NCBI GenBank assembly: GCA_902588975.1
Contig: CACIRJ010000007.1
Span: 1 to 64,000 of the forward strand
DNA: 64,000 nucleotides
DNA from: an uncultured Pelagibacteraceae bacterium
GTDB taxonomy: Bacteria; Pseudomonadota; Alphaproteobacteria; Pelagibacterales; Pelagibacteraceae
Direction: 5' to 3'
The notes under the pieces were generated by a model. That model saw nothing but the letters and a program-made list of their open reading frames with translations. It was not told where the DNA came from and ran no database searches. Shown here piece after piece: positions 17,748-26,061 of the stretch. Numbering within the stretch: the first letter of the stretch is position 1; every line of letters starts with the position of its first letter. Both the position numbers and the translations under genes were made by a program.

Positions 17748-18748
17748 TGAAAAATTACAGGGATGATTTTATCCAATCAATTGGAAATACTCCTTTAATA
17801 AAACTAAAAGCTGCATCTGAAATAACTGGCTGTAACATTTATGGTAAAGCCGAATATTTAAATCCAGGAGGATCTGTAAAAGACAGAGCAGCACTTGCTT
17901 TAATAAGGGATGCTGAACAAAAAAAATTAATATCTAAAGGTGGAATAATTGTAGAAGGAACTGCAGGAAACACTGGTATTGGTTTATGCCTCATTGGAAA
18001 TTCACTTGGTTACAAAACGATTATTGTAATGAATGATAATCAAACTCAAGAAAAAAAAGATACTTTAAGAAATATTGGTGCAGATTTAAAATTAGTTCCA
18101 CCAAAACCTTATAAAGATGAAAATAACTTTGTTAAGGTTGCTGCTAGATTGGCTGAAGAGCTAAAAAGTTCAAATAATCACGGAGTTGTTTGGGCAAATC
18201 AATTTGATAATACAGCAAACTCAAAAGGTCACTACGATACAACTGGTCCTGAGATATGGGAGCAAACAGAAGGTAAAGTTGATGGATTTGTATGTTCTTC
18301 TGGCACTGGAGGAACAATTGGTGGAGTAAGTAGTTTTTTAAAAGAAAAAAATAAAGATATACAAATTTATCTATCAGATCCAAAGGGATCCTCTCTTTAC
18401 AATCACATTGAAAACGGCGAGTTAAAAGCTGAAGGTGGATCAATAACCGAAGGAATTGGATCCAGCAGAGTAACTGCTAATTTTGCAGAAGCAAAAATAG
18501 ATGGAGCCTTTTCAATTGAAGATAAAGAGTCTTTGCCAATACTATATGATTTAATCAAAAATGAAGGTTTAAGTCTTGGAACAAGTTGTGGAGTAAATAT
18601 TGCAGGCGCAATAAGATTGGGTAAAAAACTAGGCCCAGGGAAAACTATTGTAACTATTCTTTGCGACAAATCAGATAGATACAACTCAAAGATGTTTAAT
18701 AAACCTTTTTTAATTGAAAAAGGTTTACCTTATCCCGATTGGATATAA
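17747..18748 (+). CDS. cysK: Cysteine synthase (O-acetylserine sulfhydrylase)
   Basis: 333 residues. It is a fold-type II PLP enzyme: the Schiff-base lysine is K45 in PGGSVKDRAAL, the substrate loop is EGTAGNTGIGL (about 69-79), and the phosphate loop is SSGTGGTIGG (about 184-193). It joins O-acetylserine and sulfide to cysteine. The Asn-containing loop is T-A-G-N-T, where classical CysK has T-S-G-N-T; the change S to A resembles the CysK2/CBS-like branch, so sulfur donor preference could differ. The long C-terminal part ends in KGLPYPDWI. Coupled to cysE. Confidence 0.92.
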   Translation: MKNYRDDFIQSIGNTPLIKLKAASEITGCNIYGKAEYLNPGGSVKDRAALALIRDAEQKKLISKGGIIVEGTAGNTGIGLCLIGNSLGYKTIIVMNDNQTQEKKDTLRNIGADLKLVPPKPYKDENNFVKVAARLAEELKSSNNHGVVWANQFDNTANSKGHYDTTGPEIWEQTEGKVDGFVCSSGTGGTIGGVSSFLKEKNKDIQIYLSDPKGSSLYNHIENGELKAEGGSITEGIGSSRVTANFAEAKIDGAFSIEDKESLPILYDLIKNEGLSLGTSCGVNIAGAIRLGKKLGPGKTIVTILCDKSDRYNSKMFNKPFLIEKGLPYPDWI

Positions 18749-18759
18749 TCACGCATATC

Positions 18760-18777
18760 TGGTTTGTTATAAAACCA
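18760..18777 (+). terminator. Possible weak terminator after cysK
   Basis: TGGTTT (18760-18765) pairs with AAACCA (18772-18777), 6-bp stem with a 6-base loop. It lies 12 bases after the cysK stop and before the next operon. The stem is short and no U-run follows, so confidence is low. Confidence 0.35.
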
Positions 18778-18821
18778 TTACATTCTTATAAAAATTAATC
18801 TCATAATAATAGAAAGGTTTT

Positions 18822-19220
18822 ATGAAAAAAATAATTTTAATATTAGTTTTAAGTTTATTTACAACTAATATTTACGCAGATAGCCATGTAAAGAGAATTC
18901 TATCAACAAGTCAAACAGGAATGGGAAATGATATTGTATATCCTTCTGGAAAAGCAAAGATAACTGCTTTTGAATTTACTGTACCTGTAGGAGCTCCAGT
19001 AACTCCTCATACGCATTCATTTCCAGTTCTAATTATGATCCAGCAAGGTGAAATTGAATTAATTCATGAAGGAAAAACTCAAATATACAAAGCTGGTGAT
19101 GCATTTGTTGAAGATGTTGGAATTGTACACGAGTCGAAAAATATTGGAAATGTTCCAGTTAAAGCGATTGTAGTTGCAATTGGAGTTGAAGGTCAGAAAA
19201 TTATGACTCCAGTAAAATAG
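18822..19220 (+). CDS. Exported small cupin protein
   Basis: 132 residues with a signal peptide (MKKIILILVLSLFTTNIYA, then DSHVKR). The mature domain is a single cupin: VTPHTHSFPVLIMIQQGEIEL (two His at the metal site) followed by AGDAFVEDVGIVHESKNIG. Cupins of this size may be periplasmic quercetinase-like or binding proteins. The ribosome-binding site AGAAAGG precedes the ATG. It is the first gene of a tight plus-strand run to 21438 that holds small stress or detoxification-type proteins. Function unknown. Confidence 0.78.
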   Translation: MKKIILILVLSLFTTNIYADSHVKRILSTSQTGMGNDIVYPSGKAKITAFEFTVPVGAPVTPHTHSFPVLIMIQQGEIELIHEGKTQIYKAGDAFVEDVGIVHESKNIGNVPVKAIVVAIGVEGQKIMTPVK

Positions 19221-19244
19221 AAAAATAAATAGAAAGGATAAAAT

Positions 19245-19535
19245 ATGGAAACAGAGACATTAGTCGTAGCTCACCTTAAAGAAGGGATGCTAGAAAAGTT
19301 TATGGGATTTATGCAATCAGATGCTGGAATGGCAGAGAGATCAAAAGTTGCAAATGTTTCAAAAACAATAGGAACAGTTGCACCTGACAAAAAAACAGTA
19401 ATGTTTAAAATTTTTGTGACAGATAAAGCTGCCCTTAAAGCTTTTATAGATGGAAGCAATCCAGTATCAGGTCCAATTATGAATGAAGTTATGGAAAGTT
19501 ACACTGTCTACGAATTAAATAAAGTAGATATGTAA
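19245..19535 (+). CDS. Small ABM-like (dimeric alpha/beta barrel) protein
   Basis: 96 residues with the beta-alpha-beta pattern of antibiotic-biosynthesis-monooxygenase-like ferredoxin folds: ETLVVAHLKEGMLEKFMGFM at the start and VMFKIFVTDKAALKAFIDG in the middle. These usually form dimers and may act as cofactor-free oxygenases, decarboxylases or binding proteins. A good ribosome-binding site (AGAAAGG) precedes the ATG. It lies 24 bases after the cupin and 23 bases before the DUF1330-like gene. The fold assignment is moderate; no catalytic residues can be named. Confidence 0.55.
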   Translation: METETLVVAHLKEGMLEKFMGFMQSDAGMAERSKVANVSKTIGTVAPDKKTVMFKIFVTDKAALKAFIDGSNPVSGPIMNEVMESYTVYELNKVDM

Positions 19536-19558
19536 TAATTTTTGTAATAAGGTTTGTA

Positions 19559-19849
19559 ATGCCTTCAGGATATATCATATTAAATATAAATGTGTTAAAT
19601 CCTGAAAATTACAAAGAGTATTTGGAAAAAGCTCCTCCAACTGCTCAAATGTTTGGCGGCGAATACATAATAAGAGGTGGCGAAAATGAAGTCATTGAAG
19701 GTGAGTGGAAATATCCAAGAACTGTTGTAATTAAATTCCCATCTTATGAAAAAGTTTTTGAGTGGTACAATTCAGAAATATATAAACCTATCAGACAAAT
19801 TAGATTAGATAATACAGTATCAAATACATTGATAATTAAAGGAGCATAA
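19559..19849 (+). CDS. DUF1330-family protein
   Basis: 96 residues. The sequence YIILNINVLNPENYKEYLEKAP, the central GGEYIIRGGENEVIEGEW and VVIKFPSYEKVFEWYNS match the DUF1330 pattern, a dimeric ferredoxin-like fold of unknown role. It belongs to the same dimeric alpha/beta-barrel clan as the gene just upstream. It is followed by 11 bases, with an AAAGGAG ribosome-binding site, before the next gene. Family is fairly sure, function is not known. Confidence 0.82.
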   Translation: MPSGYIILNINVLNPENYKEYLEKAPPTAQMFGGEYIIRGGENEVIEGEWKYPRTVVIKFPSYEKVFEWYNSEIYKPIRQIRLDNTVSNTLIIKGA

Positions 19850-19860
19850 AGGAGATAAAA

Positions 19861-20181
19861 ATGTCAATATTAGAAAAATATAGTGCTGCAATTAAAAATA
19901 AAGATGAAGCAGCAATGAACGAACTTTTGCATGATGATTTTAAATTTACAATGCATAAATCAGGGAGTGTTTTAACTAAAGGTGATGTTATCAAATGGGC
20001 AATGAGTGGTGATATCAAGCAAGATAAAACTAGAATTGTTTATGAAAATGATGAAGTTGGTGTTCACCATGCGTTCGTAACATTTGATGATGGTAATGTA
20101 GAAGCAGTTATGGCAGTCTACAAATACCAAGATGGTAAAATGATTAGTTTAGAGACTGGCGCAACGCCAATGCCAAAATAA
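19861..20181 (+). CDS. Small SnoaL/DUF4440-like protein
   Basis: 106 residues. It has the NTF2-fold pattern seen in DUF4440/SnoaL proteins: an N-terminal helix (LEKYSAAIKNKDEAAMNELLHDDF), FTMHKSGSVLTKGD, then beta strands ending in YKYQDGKMISLETG. It is a single domain, unlike the tandem SnoaL proteins at 4433 and 6486. The stop codon touches the GTG of the next gene. Possible roles are an isomerase subunit or ligand-binding protein; none is proven. Confidence 0.65.
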   Translation: MSILEKYSAAIKNKDEAAMNELLHDDFKFTMHKSGSVLTKGDVIKWAMSGDIKQDKTRIVYENDEVGVHHAFVTFDDGNVEAVMAVYKYQDGKMISLETGATPMPK

Positions 20182-20778
20182 GTGAACAACATAGATTTTT
20201 ATTTTTCTATTGGAAGTACTTATACCTATCTTTCCGTTACTCGAGCACTAGAAGCAGAAAAACAACATCAAATTAAGTTTAGCTGGACTCCTTTTAGTGT
20301 GAGAGCAATAATGAAAGAAATGAACAATGTTCCGTTTCCTAAAGAAAAAAAAAATAAAGTAGATTACATGTGGAGGGACATAGAAAGACGAGCAAAAAAT
20401 TATGGATTTTTTGCCAAAACACCAGTCCCTTACCCTTTAACAGAATTTGATTTAGCTAATAAAATTGCAATATTAGGTTTAAAAAATAATTGGGGTGTAG
20501 ATTACGTTCAGCTTACGTATAAACGATGGTTTCAAGAAGGAAAAGAGCCTGCTGTTGAACCCAACTTGAGTGAAATCTGCAAAAAACTAAGCTTAGATAA
20601 AGAAAAGATTGTTTCAGAGGCAAGCTCTGAGGAAATAAATAATATTTATTTATCAAATACAGAAAAAGCTAGAAAAAACAAAATATTTGGAAGTCCGTCA
20701 TTTGTTGTAAAAAATGAAATATTCTGGGGAGATGATAGAATGGAAGATGCAATAAAATGGTCGAAGGCAAATGAATAA
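20182..20778 (+). CDS. 2-hydroxychromene-2-carboxylate isomerase / GST-kappa-like protein (DsbA family)
   Basis: 198 residues from a GTG that immediately follows the previous stop. The thioredoxin-like core starts with IDFYFSIGSTYTYLS, where S12 corresponds to the glutathione-activating serine of HCCA isomerase and kappa GST. The helical insert and the ending KIFGSPSFVVKNEIFWGDDRM (cis-Pro loop and WG-D-R motif) fit the same family. The family isomerises aromatic ring-cleavage products or conjugates glutathione. Its last eight bases overlap the first SMR gene. A detoxification role fits with its small-protein neighbours. Confidence 0.83.
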   Translation: MNNIDFYFSIGSTYTYLSVTRALEAEKQHQIKFSWTPFSVRAIMKEMNNVPFPKEKKNKVDYMWRDIERRAKNYGFFAKTPVPYPLTEFDLANKIAILGLKNNWGVDYVQLTYKRWFQEGKEPAVEPNLSEICKKLSLDKEKIVSEASSEEINNIYLSNTEKARKNKIFGSPSFVVKNEIFWGDDRMEDAIKWSKANE

Positions 20779-21106
20779 TATAACTGCTTATATAATTTTA
20801 TTAATCGCAGTAATTCTTGGAACGGCATCAAATAGTTTTGCTAAAAGTGCTCAAGGTTTTACATTATTAATACCTAGTATAATCACAGCAGTAACAATTG
20901 TTGGATGCATGTATACTTTGTCTTTAGTTATGAAAAGTATACCAGTTGGAATAACATATGCCTCTTTTGCAGGCTTATGTATAATTGCAACAGCTGCTGT
21001 TGGTGTTATAAAATTTAATCAAGTACCAAATTTTTATACAATAATTGGATTGATTTTAATTATATCGGGTGTCTTAATAGTTAACTTATTAGGAACAAAT
21101 AAATGA
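20771..21106 (+). CDS. SMR-type small membrane transporter, atypical (no acidic residue in helix 1)
   Basis: 111 residues, four hydrophobic helices, length and order as in EmrE. Helix 3 has PVGITYASFAGLCIIATAAVGV and helix 4 LILIISGVLIVNLLG, both close to the SMR pattern. The membrane-embedded Glu14 that binds proton and substrate in EmrE is missing: helix 1 (YIILLIAVILGTASNSFAK) has no Asp or Glu. The gene overlaps the GST-like gene by eight bases and the next SMR gene by four (ATGA), so the two SMR proteins are probably made together and may form a heterodimer. Confidence 0.8.
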   Translation: MNNITAYIILLIAVILGTASNSFAKSAQGFTLLIPSIITAVTIVGCMYTLSLVMKSIPVGITYASFAGLCIIATAAVGVIKFNQVPNFYTIIGLILIISGVLIVNLLGTNK

Positions 21107-21438
21107 AACCATTATCTGGTTATATTTATTTAGTATTAGCTATATCAACAGGAATTGCTGCAAATAGTTTTGCTAAAATTTCAGATGGATTTTCAAAATT
21201 AACTCCAACGATATTATCAATAGCTTTCATGTGTATAACTATGTATGGACTTGCAAAAGCTATGTCTATGATACCAGTAGGTTTTACTTATGCCACTTAT
21301 AGTGGGACAACAGTGGCTGCTATTTTAGTCTTCGGGATGATTAAATATAACCAGATACCAAATATATACGGTTTGATTGGGATTTTTTTAATTATTATTG
21401 GTGTTGTAATGGTTAATTATCTTGGAAGAATTAATTAG
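21103..21438 (+). CDS. Second SMR-type small membrane transporter, atypical
   Basis: 111 residues, the same length as the preceding paralogue, with four hydrophobic helices and PVGFTYATYSGTTVAAILVFG in helix 3. Helix 1 (YIYLVLAISTGIAANSFAK) again lacks the Glu14 equivalent; no acidic residue appears before the conserved lysine of SFAK. The gene overlaps the previous one by four bases and the convergent EamA gene by four. A paired SMR with both key glutamates absent cannot work by the standard EmrE mechanism, so substrate and energy coupling are open. Confidence 0.8.
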   Translation: MKPLSGYIYLVLAISTGIAANSFAKISDGFSKLTPTILSIAFMCITMYGLAKAMSMIPVGFTYATYSGTTVAAILVFGMIKYNQIPNIYGLIGIFLIIIGVVMVNYLGRIN

Positions 21439-22334
21439 CTCTTATTAAGTAATAAAATTAGCACACCTACTACAAATATAATTATCCCTAAAATTTCTGT
21501 AATTTTGATTTTTTCTTTAAACATATACTTTGAAGACACATAACTAAATAATAATTCTATTTGGCCAATAGCTCTAACAAATGAAGACTGTATTAACGTA
21601 AAAGCATAAAACCAAGATAATGTTGCAAGAAATCCAGCTAACCCTGCTGTCAAACATTCATACTTGTTTTCATATAATTTTTTAAACTGTGACTTTTCAA
21701 ATATAATTAAATAAATAGAAACTAATGTTGTTTGTATAACTAGACCAAAAAATAGTGTTGCTATAGCTTTTTCAAAGTTATTACTAAAATTTTCCAATGT
21801 TAATGCTGCTGCTCTAAAATATACAACACTTAAACCTAAGAATAGTCCTGCGGATAAACCAATTAAAGTTGTTTTTGAAAATAAGTTTTTTAGAAATAAA
21901 CTTAAATCTTTAATCGATAATATAATTACTCCAATTGTAGATACAATAATTCCTGTTATTCCAAATTTATTTAATTTATCCCCTATTATTAAATATTCAA
22001 AAATTGCAACTTGAATAACTTCAGTCTTGCTCAATGAAGTTCCAACTACAAAATTAGCAAATCTAAATAAATAGAGCAAAACAAATGTAAAAATTATTTG
22101 GAAAATTGAACCTAAAAATACGTTAAATATAAATTTTTTTTGACTTAGGATTTCAGGAATTACATTTAAATCTTGGAAATACAAAAAAAATAAAACTGTC
22201 CCAAATGGTAACGCAAAAGCAAATCTTACATAGGTTGATGCAATAGTAGATACTTTTTGATTAAGTTTTTTCTGTAAAGTTGATCTAAGATTTTGAAAAA
22301 AAGCCCCAGAAATAGCAACAATTATCCAATTCAT
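21435..22334 (-). CDS. EamA/DMT-superfamily transporter
   Basis: 299 residues, about ten hydrophobic segments in two EamA repeats (breaks near residue 150). The C-terminal repeat ends with the typical VRAIGQIELLFSYVSSKYMFKEKI and IIFVVGVLILLL. The family moves metabolites such as amino acids, nucleosides or drugs across the inner membrane. It is a lone minus-strand gene, divergent from the TRAP operon (75 bases between starts). A separate group from the SMR genes although both belong to the DMT superfamily. Substrate unknown. Confidence 0.85.
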   Translation of the reverse strand: MNWIIVAISGAFFQNLRSTLQKKLNQKVSTIASTYVRFAFALPFGTVLFFLYFQDLNVIPEILSQKKFIFNVFLGSIFQIIFTFVLLYLFRFANFVVGTSLSKTEVIQVAIFEYLIIGDKLNKFGITGIIVSTIGVIILSIKDLSLFLKNLFSKTTLIGLSAGLFLGLSVVYFRAAALTLENFSNNFEKAIATLFFGLVIQTTLVSIYLIIFEKSQFKKLYENKYECLTAGLAGFLATLSWFYAFTLIQSSFVRAIGQIELLFSYVSSKYMFKEKIKITEILGIIIFVVGVLILLLNKS

Positions 22335-22409
22335 TGATGATTATTAATATTGTATTTAATTTTAAAGTCGACTTAAATAGTCTCATTTAACAAAAAAGAG
22401 GGAAATAAC

Positions 22410-23399
22410 ATGAAAATCTTTAAAAGAATAATATTTTCTCTAATTTTCGTTTCTTTTGCCAGTGCAAGTTTGGCAGAAACAAAAATGAGAATTACGCTTC
22501 AATTACCATTAAAGGCTCACTTAGGTCAGAACCTTTTGGTATTTAAAAAAGAATTAGAATCAAGATCAGACATTAAAGTAGAGATTTACGACTCTGCACA
22601 ACTTTACAAGGATAAAGAGGTTCCGCAAGCTGTAGGTTCAGGAGCGATCGAAGCTGGTGTTGCATCTATAACAAGATTTGCAGGAACTAATCCTGAAGTT
22701 GATGTTTTCTATCTTCCATTCTTATTTGACTCAGAACAAAAAGTAAGAAAAGCAACTCAAGCTGGATCTGAGATAAGAGCTATCCTTGATCCTGCAATAG
22801 CAAAGACTGGAGCAGTTCCACTTTATTATCAAGCTTATGGATCAGCAATAATGTTATCTAATGGTGGTCCGATGAAAACTCCGGCTGACTTTAAAGATAA
22901 AAAAATTAGAGTATTTGGAAAAACACTTGGAGCTTTTGTGAGTTCTTTAGGTGGTAAACCAGCATTAATATCTGGATCTGAGCAATATTTAGCTTACCAA
23001 AGAAATACAGTTGATGCAGGTATGACTGGTGTATCTGGTGTAAAATCTAGAAAATTATATCAAGTAATGGATACTTTAACAGTTACAAATCATGGCGATA
23101 TCGAATTCGTTGTTGTTGCTAATGATAAATGGCTAAGCTCATTAACTCAAAAACAAAGAGACGCTATAGCTGAAGCATCAAAAGTAGCTGAAAAAGCTGT
23201 TAGAGATGACATGGCTAACATCGAGGCTGGCGCTTACAAAGAAGCAAAAGCAAATGGAATGAACATTGTAAACCTAAGTAGTTCTGAAGTTTCTGCTCTT
23301 AAAAAAGCATCGTCGTCTGTTATTGATGATTACATTTCTAGAACAGGTGGAGCTGGTGGAGTTGGTGATCAACTTGTAAAAGCTGCAAACAAACTTTAA
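22410..23399 (+). CDS. dctP: TRAP transporter substrate-binding protein DctP
   Basis: 329 residues with a signal peptide (MKIFKRIIFSLIFVSFASASLA, then ETKM). The DctP fold is shown by LGQNLLVFKKELESRSDIKVEIYDSAQL, the mid-domain DFKDKKIRVFGKTLGAFVSSLGG (the Arg in KIRVF normally pairs with the substrate carboxylate), and NTVDAGMTGV. The family captures carboxylates in the periplasm. AGAGGG at 22397-22402 is the ribosome-binding site. A 22-base perfect palindrome separates it from the DctQ gene. A 10-base palindrome AAGTCGACTT lies 36 bases upstream of the ATG (22365-22374). Confidence 0.92.
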   Translation: MKIFKRIIFSLIFVSFASASLAETKMRITLQLPLKAHLGQNLLVFKKELESRSDIKVEIYDSAQLYKDKEVPQAVGSGAIEAGVASITRFAGTNPEVDVFYLPFLFDSEQKVRKATQAGSEIRAILDPAIAKTGAVPLYYQAYGSAIMLSNGGPMKTPADFKDKKIRVFGKTLGAFVSSLGGKPALISGSEQYLAYQRNTVDAGMTGVSGVKSRKLYQVMDTLTVTNHGDIEFVVVANDKWLSSLTQKQRDAIAEASKVAEKAVRDDMANIEAGAYKEAKANGMNIVNLSSSEVSALKKASSSVIDDYISRTGGAGGVGDQLVKAANKL

Positions 23400-23410
23400 A
23401 TCGTATAAAT

Positions 23411-23432
23411 ACCCCGCACTTAAGTGCGGGGT
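23411..23432 (+). terminator. Intra-operon hairpin between dctP and dctQ
   Basis: ACCCCGCACTT AAGTGCGGGGT is a perfect 22-base palindrome (an effective stem of nine or ten GC-rich pairs), followed at once by TTTT. It looks like an intrinsic terminator, yet the DctQ and DctM genes follow in the same direction. It should attenuate transcription and favour DctP over the membrane subunits. Confidence 0.85.
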
Positions 23433-23438
23433 TTTCAA

Positions 23439-23915
23439 ATGAATACCTACGACAAAATTGTAAAATATTCTGGCTATTTAGCTTCAGCGTTATTTATTAT
23501 GATAGGCTTTATAGTTTCTTATGAAGTTATCATGAGATACATATTTAATTCACCTACTATTTGGGTAAACGAAATTTCTCGATTTTTACAAATTTGGGCT
23601 ACTTATTTAGCTTTAACTTATACTTTTCATAAAAATGATTTTATCAGAATAACAGTTATATATGACAAAGTAGGAGATAAAGGAAAAAAGATATTAGATT
23701 TAATAAGTGCAATATTCATTTTAATTTTTAGTGGATTTGTACTTTATTATGGATGGTTAATTGCTTACGACTCTCTTAAAGTTGGAAGAACAAGCTCTAC
23801 AATTTTAGATGTTCCATCCTTTCTTACAGAATTTGCGATACCATTATGTTTTGCATTTTTGGTATTAAGAGTGCTTTTCGAAGTACCTAAATACATTAAA
23901 GATATAATTAAATGA
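23439..23915 (+). CDS. dctQ: TRAP transporter small membrane subunit DctQ
   Basis: 158 residues from the ATG at 23439. An in-frame GTG at 23424 lies inside the hairpin stem and is rejected. Four hydrophobic helices are visible, with the family motifs SYEVIMRYIFNSPTIWVNEISRF and WATYLALTYTFHKNDFIRIT. DctQ pairs with DctM in the inner membrane. Its stop overlaps the DctM start by four bases (ATGA). Confidence 0.92.
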   Translation: MNTYDKIVKYSGYLASALFIMIGFIVSYEVIMRYIFNSPTIWVNEISRFLQIWATYLALTYTFHKNDFIRITVIYDKVGDKGKKILDLISAIFILIFSGFVLYYGWLIAYDSLKVGRTSSTILDVPSFLTEFAIPLCFAFLVLRVLFEVPKYIKDIIK

Positions 23916-25183
23916 CAGTAGCAATAATCTTATTTTTGTTATTTTTTGTGCTTTTTTTAGGAGTGCCAATAGCATTTGGTTTAGGTTCTATAGGATTGGG
24001 TTTAATGTTATTTGGAGATATTTCTCCTTTAATGATCCCACAAACTTTTTACAGTGTGGCAGATAACTTTATTTTATTAGCTGTTCCGATGTTTTTGATG
24101 ATGTCTAATATATTATTAAAAGCAGGTGTTGGAGAAGATCTTTTTAATTTTGCTCAAAGCTGGGTTGGAAATTTTCCAGGCGGTTTAGCAATAGCAACTA
24201 TAGTTTCTTGCAGTATTTTTGCTGCTATATCTGGATCATCAGTGGCTACTGCAGCAACAATCTCAACTGTAGCATTTCCTGCAATGATTAATAGAGGTTA
24301 TCACAGAAACTTTACTTTAGGTATTTTGGCAGCGGGTGGAACTTTAGGGATTTTAATTCCTCCATCAATTCCAATGATTGTTTATGCATTTGTTGTTGAA
24401 GAGTCTGTACTAAGTATGTTTCTTGCAGGAATTGGGCCAGGAATAGTTTTAGCATTATTTTTTATTATCTTTTCAGTTTTTTACGTGAAATTTTTTAATA
24501 AAGAAGTTCAAAATGTATCCAGTACTTTAGAAGAAAAAATTAAATACACAAAAAGAGGTTTGCCAATATTATTAATGGCCTTCATCATGCTAGGTGGAAT
24601 TTATGCTGGAATTTATACACCAACAGAAGCAGGTGGTATTGGTTTTTTAATATCATTTATCTATGTTGTGGCTAAAAAAAGATTAGATTTTAAAGGTTTT
24701 ATCGAAGCTGGTTTGGAGACAATGAAAACTACAGTTACAATATTTATAATTATTGCAGGAGCAAAAGTTTTTGGTAAAGCAATCTCTCTTTATAGAATTC
24801 CTCAAGATTTATCATCTTTCATAGTTACTAATATTAATGAGACTGGTTTATTTATACTTGTTGTTTGTATTACTTTGTTAATCTTAGGATTCATAATGGA
24901 AACCCTTTCATTAATTTTAATCATGATGCCTATATTTTCGATTTCAATCGCTGCAATGAATATTGATTTAATTTGGTTTGGAATAATTTTTACACTAATG
25001 ATTGAGTGTGCATTAATTACACCACCGGTTGGACTAAATATTTATGTTCTCCAAGCAATTGGTAAAGCAAAAATGTCAGAAATAGCTAAAGGTGTGATAC
25101 CTTTTGTCATTATAATGTTATTTACAGTATTTGTTATTTACTTATTCCCTGACCTAGCATTATATATACCTTTTAAATTATAA
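23912..25183 (+). CDS. dctM: TRAP transporter large membrane subunit DctM
   Basis: 423 residues, about twelve hydrophobic segments, usual family length. Conserved stretches: VPIAFGLGSIGLGL, FAAISGSSVATAATISTVAFPAM, GILIPPSIPMIVYAF, and the C-terminal ITPPVGLNIYVLQAIGK. DctM is the sodium-coupled channel subunit that moves the carboxylate brought by DctP. The next gene, a PEP mutase/isocitrate lyase-family enzyme, starts two bases after the stop, so the imported compound is probably its substrate or a precursor. Confidence 0.94.
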   Translation: MTVAIILFLLFFVLFLGVPIAFGLGSIGLGLMLFGDISPLMIPQTFYSVADNFILLAVPMFLMMSNILLKAGVGEDLFNFAQSWVGNFPGGLAIATIVSCSIFAAISGSSVATAATISTVAFPAMINRGYHRNFTLGILAAGGTLGILIPPSIPMIVYAFVVEESVLSMFLAGIGPGIVLALFFIIFSVFYVKFFNKEVQNVSSTLEEKIKYTKRGLPILLMAFIMLGGIYAGIYTPTEAGGIGFLISFIYVVAKKRLDFKGFIEAGLETMKTTVTIFIIIAGAKVFGKAISLYRIPQDLSSFIVTNINETGLFILVVCITLLILGFIMETLSLILIMMPIFSISIAAMNIDLIWFGIIFTLMIECALITPPVGLNIYVLQAIGKAKMSEIAKGVIPFVIIMLFTVFVIYLFPDLALYIPFKL

Positions 25184-25185
25184 AT

Positions 25186-26061
25186 ATGTTTTCAAAAATA
25201 AAATCAAAAGATAAAGCAGAACAACTAAGACAATTATTAAATGGACCAGAAATAATTGTAATGCCTGGATGCTTTGATGCATTATCAGCAAAATTAATTG
25301 AAAGAGAAGGTTTGAAAGTTGGGTTTATGTCTGGCTTCAGTGTTTCATCAACAAAACTTGGTATGCCAGACACAGGTTTAATTTCTTTTTCTGAAATGGC
25401 AGAACAAGTAAGAAATATATGTAATGCTACATCAATTCCAATAATATTTGATGGGGATACTGGATATGGAAATTCAGTAAACGTATTTAGAACTGTAAGA
25501 GGATATGCGGATGCAGGAGCAGCTGGTGTGATGATTGAAGACCAAAAGTGGCCAAAAAAATGTGGTCACACAAAGGGTAAAGATGTTGTCGATCTTGATG
25601 AAGCAAACTCAAGAATTAAAGCTGCGGTGGATGCAAGAGAATATGGAAATAAAGATATCTTAATAATGGCAAGAACTGATGCCATAGCAACTAGAGGATT
25701 AGATGATGCAATTAAAAGAATGCAATCATTTTCAAAACTTGGTGTTGATATTTTATTTATTGAAGCTGTTAAAAATAAAGAAGATATGAAAAGAATTATT
25801 AAAGAAGTTCCAGGTCATCATATGTTAAATTTAATCGAAGATGGTGAAACCCCATTATTGGAAATTAATGAAATAGAGGAAATTGGTTATAAAATTGCTG
25901 TAATGCCTCTAACCCTTATGAGTGCATCAGTAAAAACGATGCAAGAATGTTTGAATAATATGAAAAATAAAGTTTATAATAAAAATGTTTCTAAATTTTC
26001 AGACTTAAGAGATATAGTTGGCTTCAACGAATATTACGATATTGAAGACAAATATAAATAA
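25186..26061 (+). CDS. Isocitrate lyase/PEP mutase-superfamily carbon-carbon lyase
   Basis: 291 residues. The magnesium-binding FDGDTGYGN (D89, D91), the ED of MIEDQ (119-120) and the catalytic loop PKKCGH (C126) are present. The KKCGH form is found in methylisocitrate lyase, dimethylmalate lyase and related lyases, while PEP mutase and oxaloacetate decarboxylase differ there. The reaction is thus cleavage of a 2-hydroxy-dicarboxylate into pyruvate or glyoxylate plus another acid. Its position directly after TRAP genes, and before a 3-hydroxyisobutyrate dehydrogenase-type gene, suggests a branched or methylated dicarboxylate. Which one is unknown. No other propionate (prp) genes are nearby. 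Confidence 0.85.
   Translation: MFSKIKSKDKAEQLRQLLNGPEIIVMPGCFDALSAKLIEREGLKVGFMSGFSVSSTKLGMPDTGLISFSEMAEQVRNICNATSIPIIFDGDTGYGNSVNVFRTVRGYADAGAAGVMIEDQKWPKKCGHTKGKDVVDLDEANSRIKAAVDAREYGNKDILIMARTDAIATRGLDDAIKRMQSFSKLGVDILFIEAVKNKEDMKRIIKEVPGHHMLNLIEDGETPLLEINEIEEIGYKIAVMPLTLMSASVKTMQECLNNMKNKVYNKNVSKFSDLRDIVGFNEYYDIEDKYK

Noticed and set aside
23424-23438. Upstream GTG start for DctQ
   Set aside because: It would read through the palindromic hairpin; the ATG at 23439 follows right after it.
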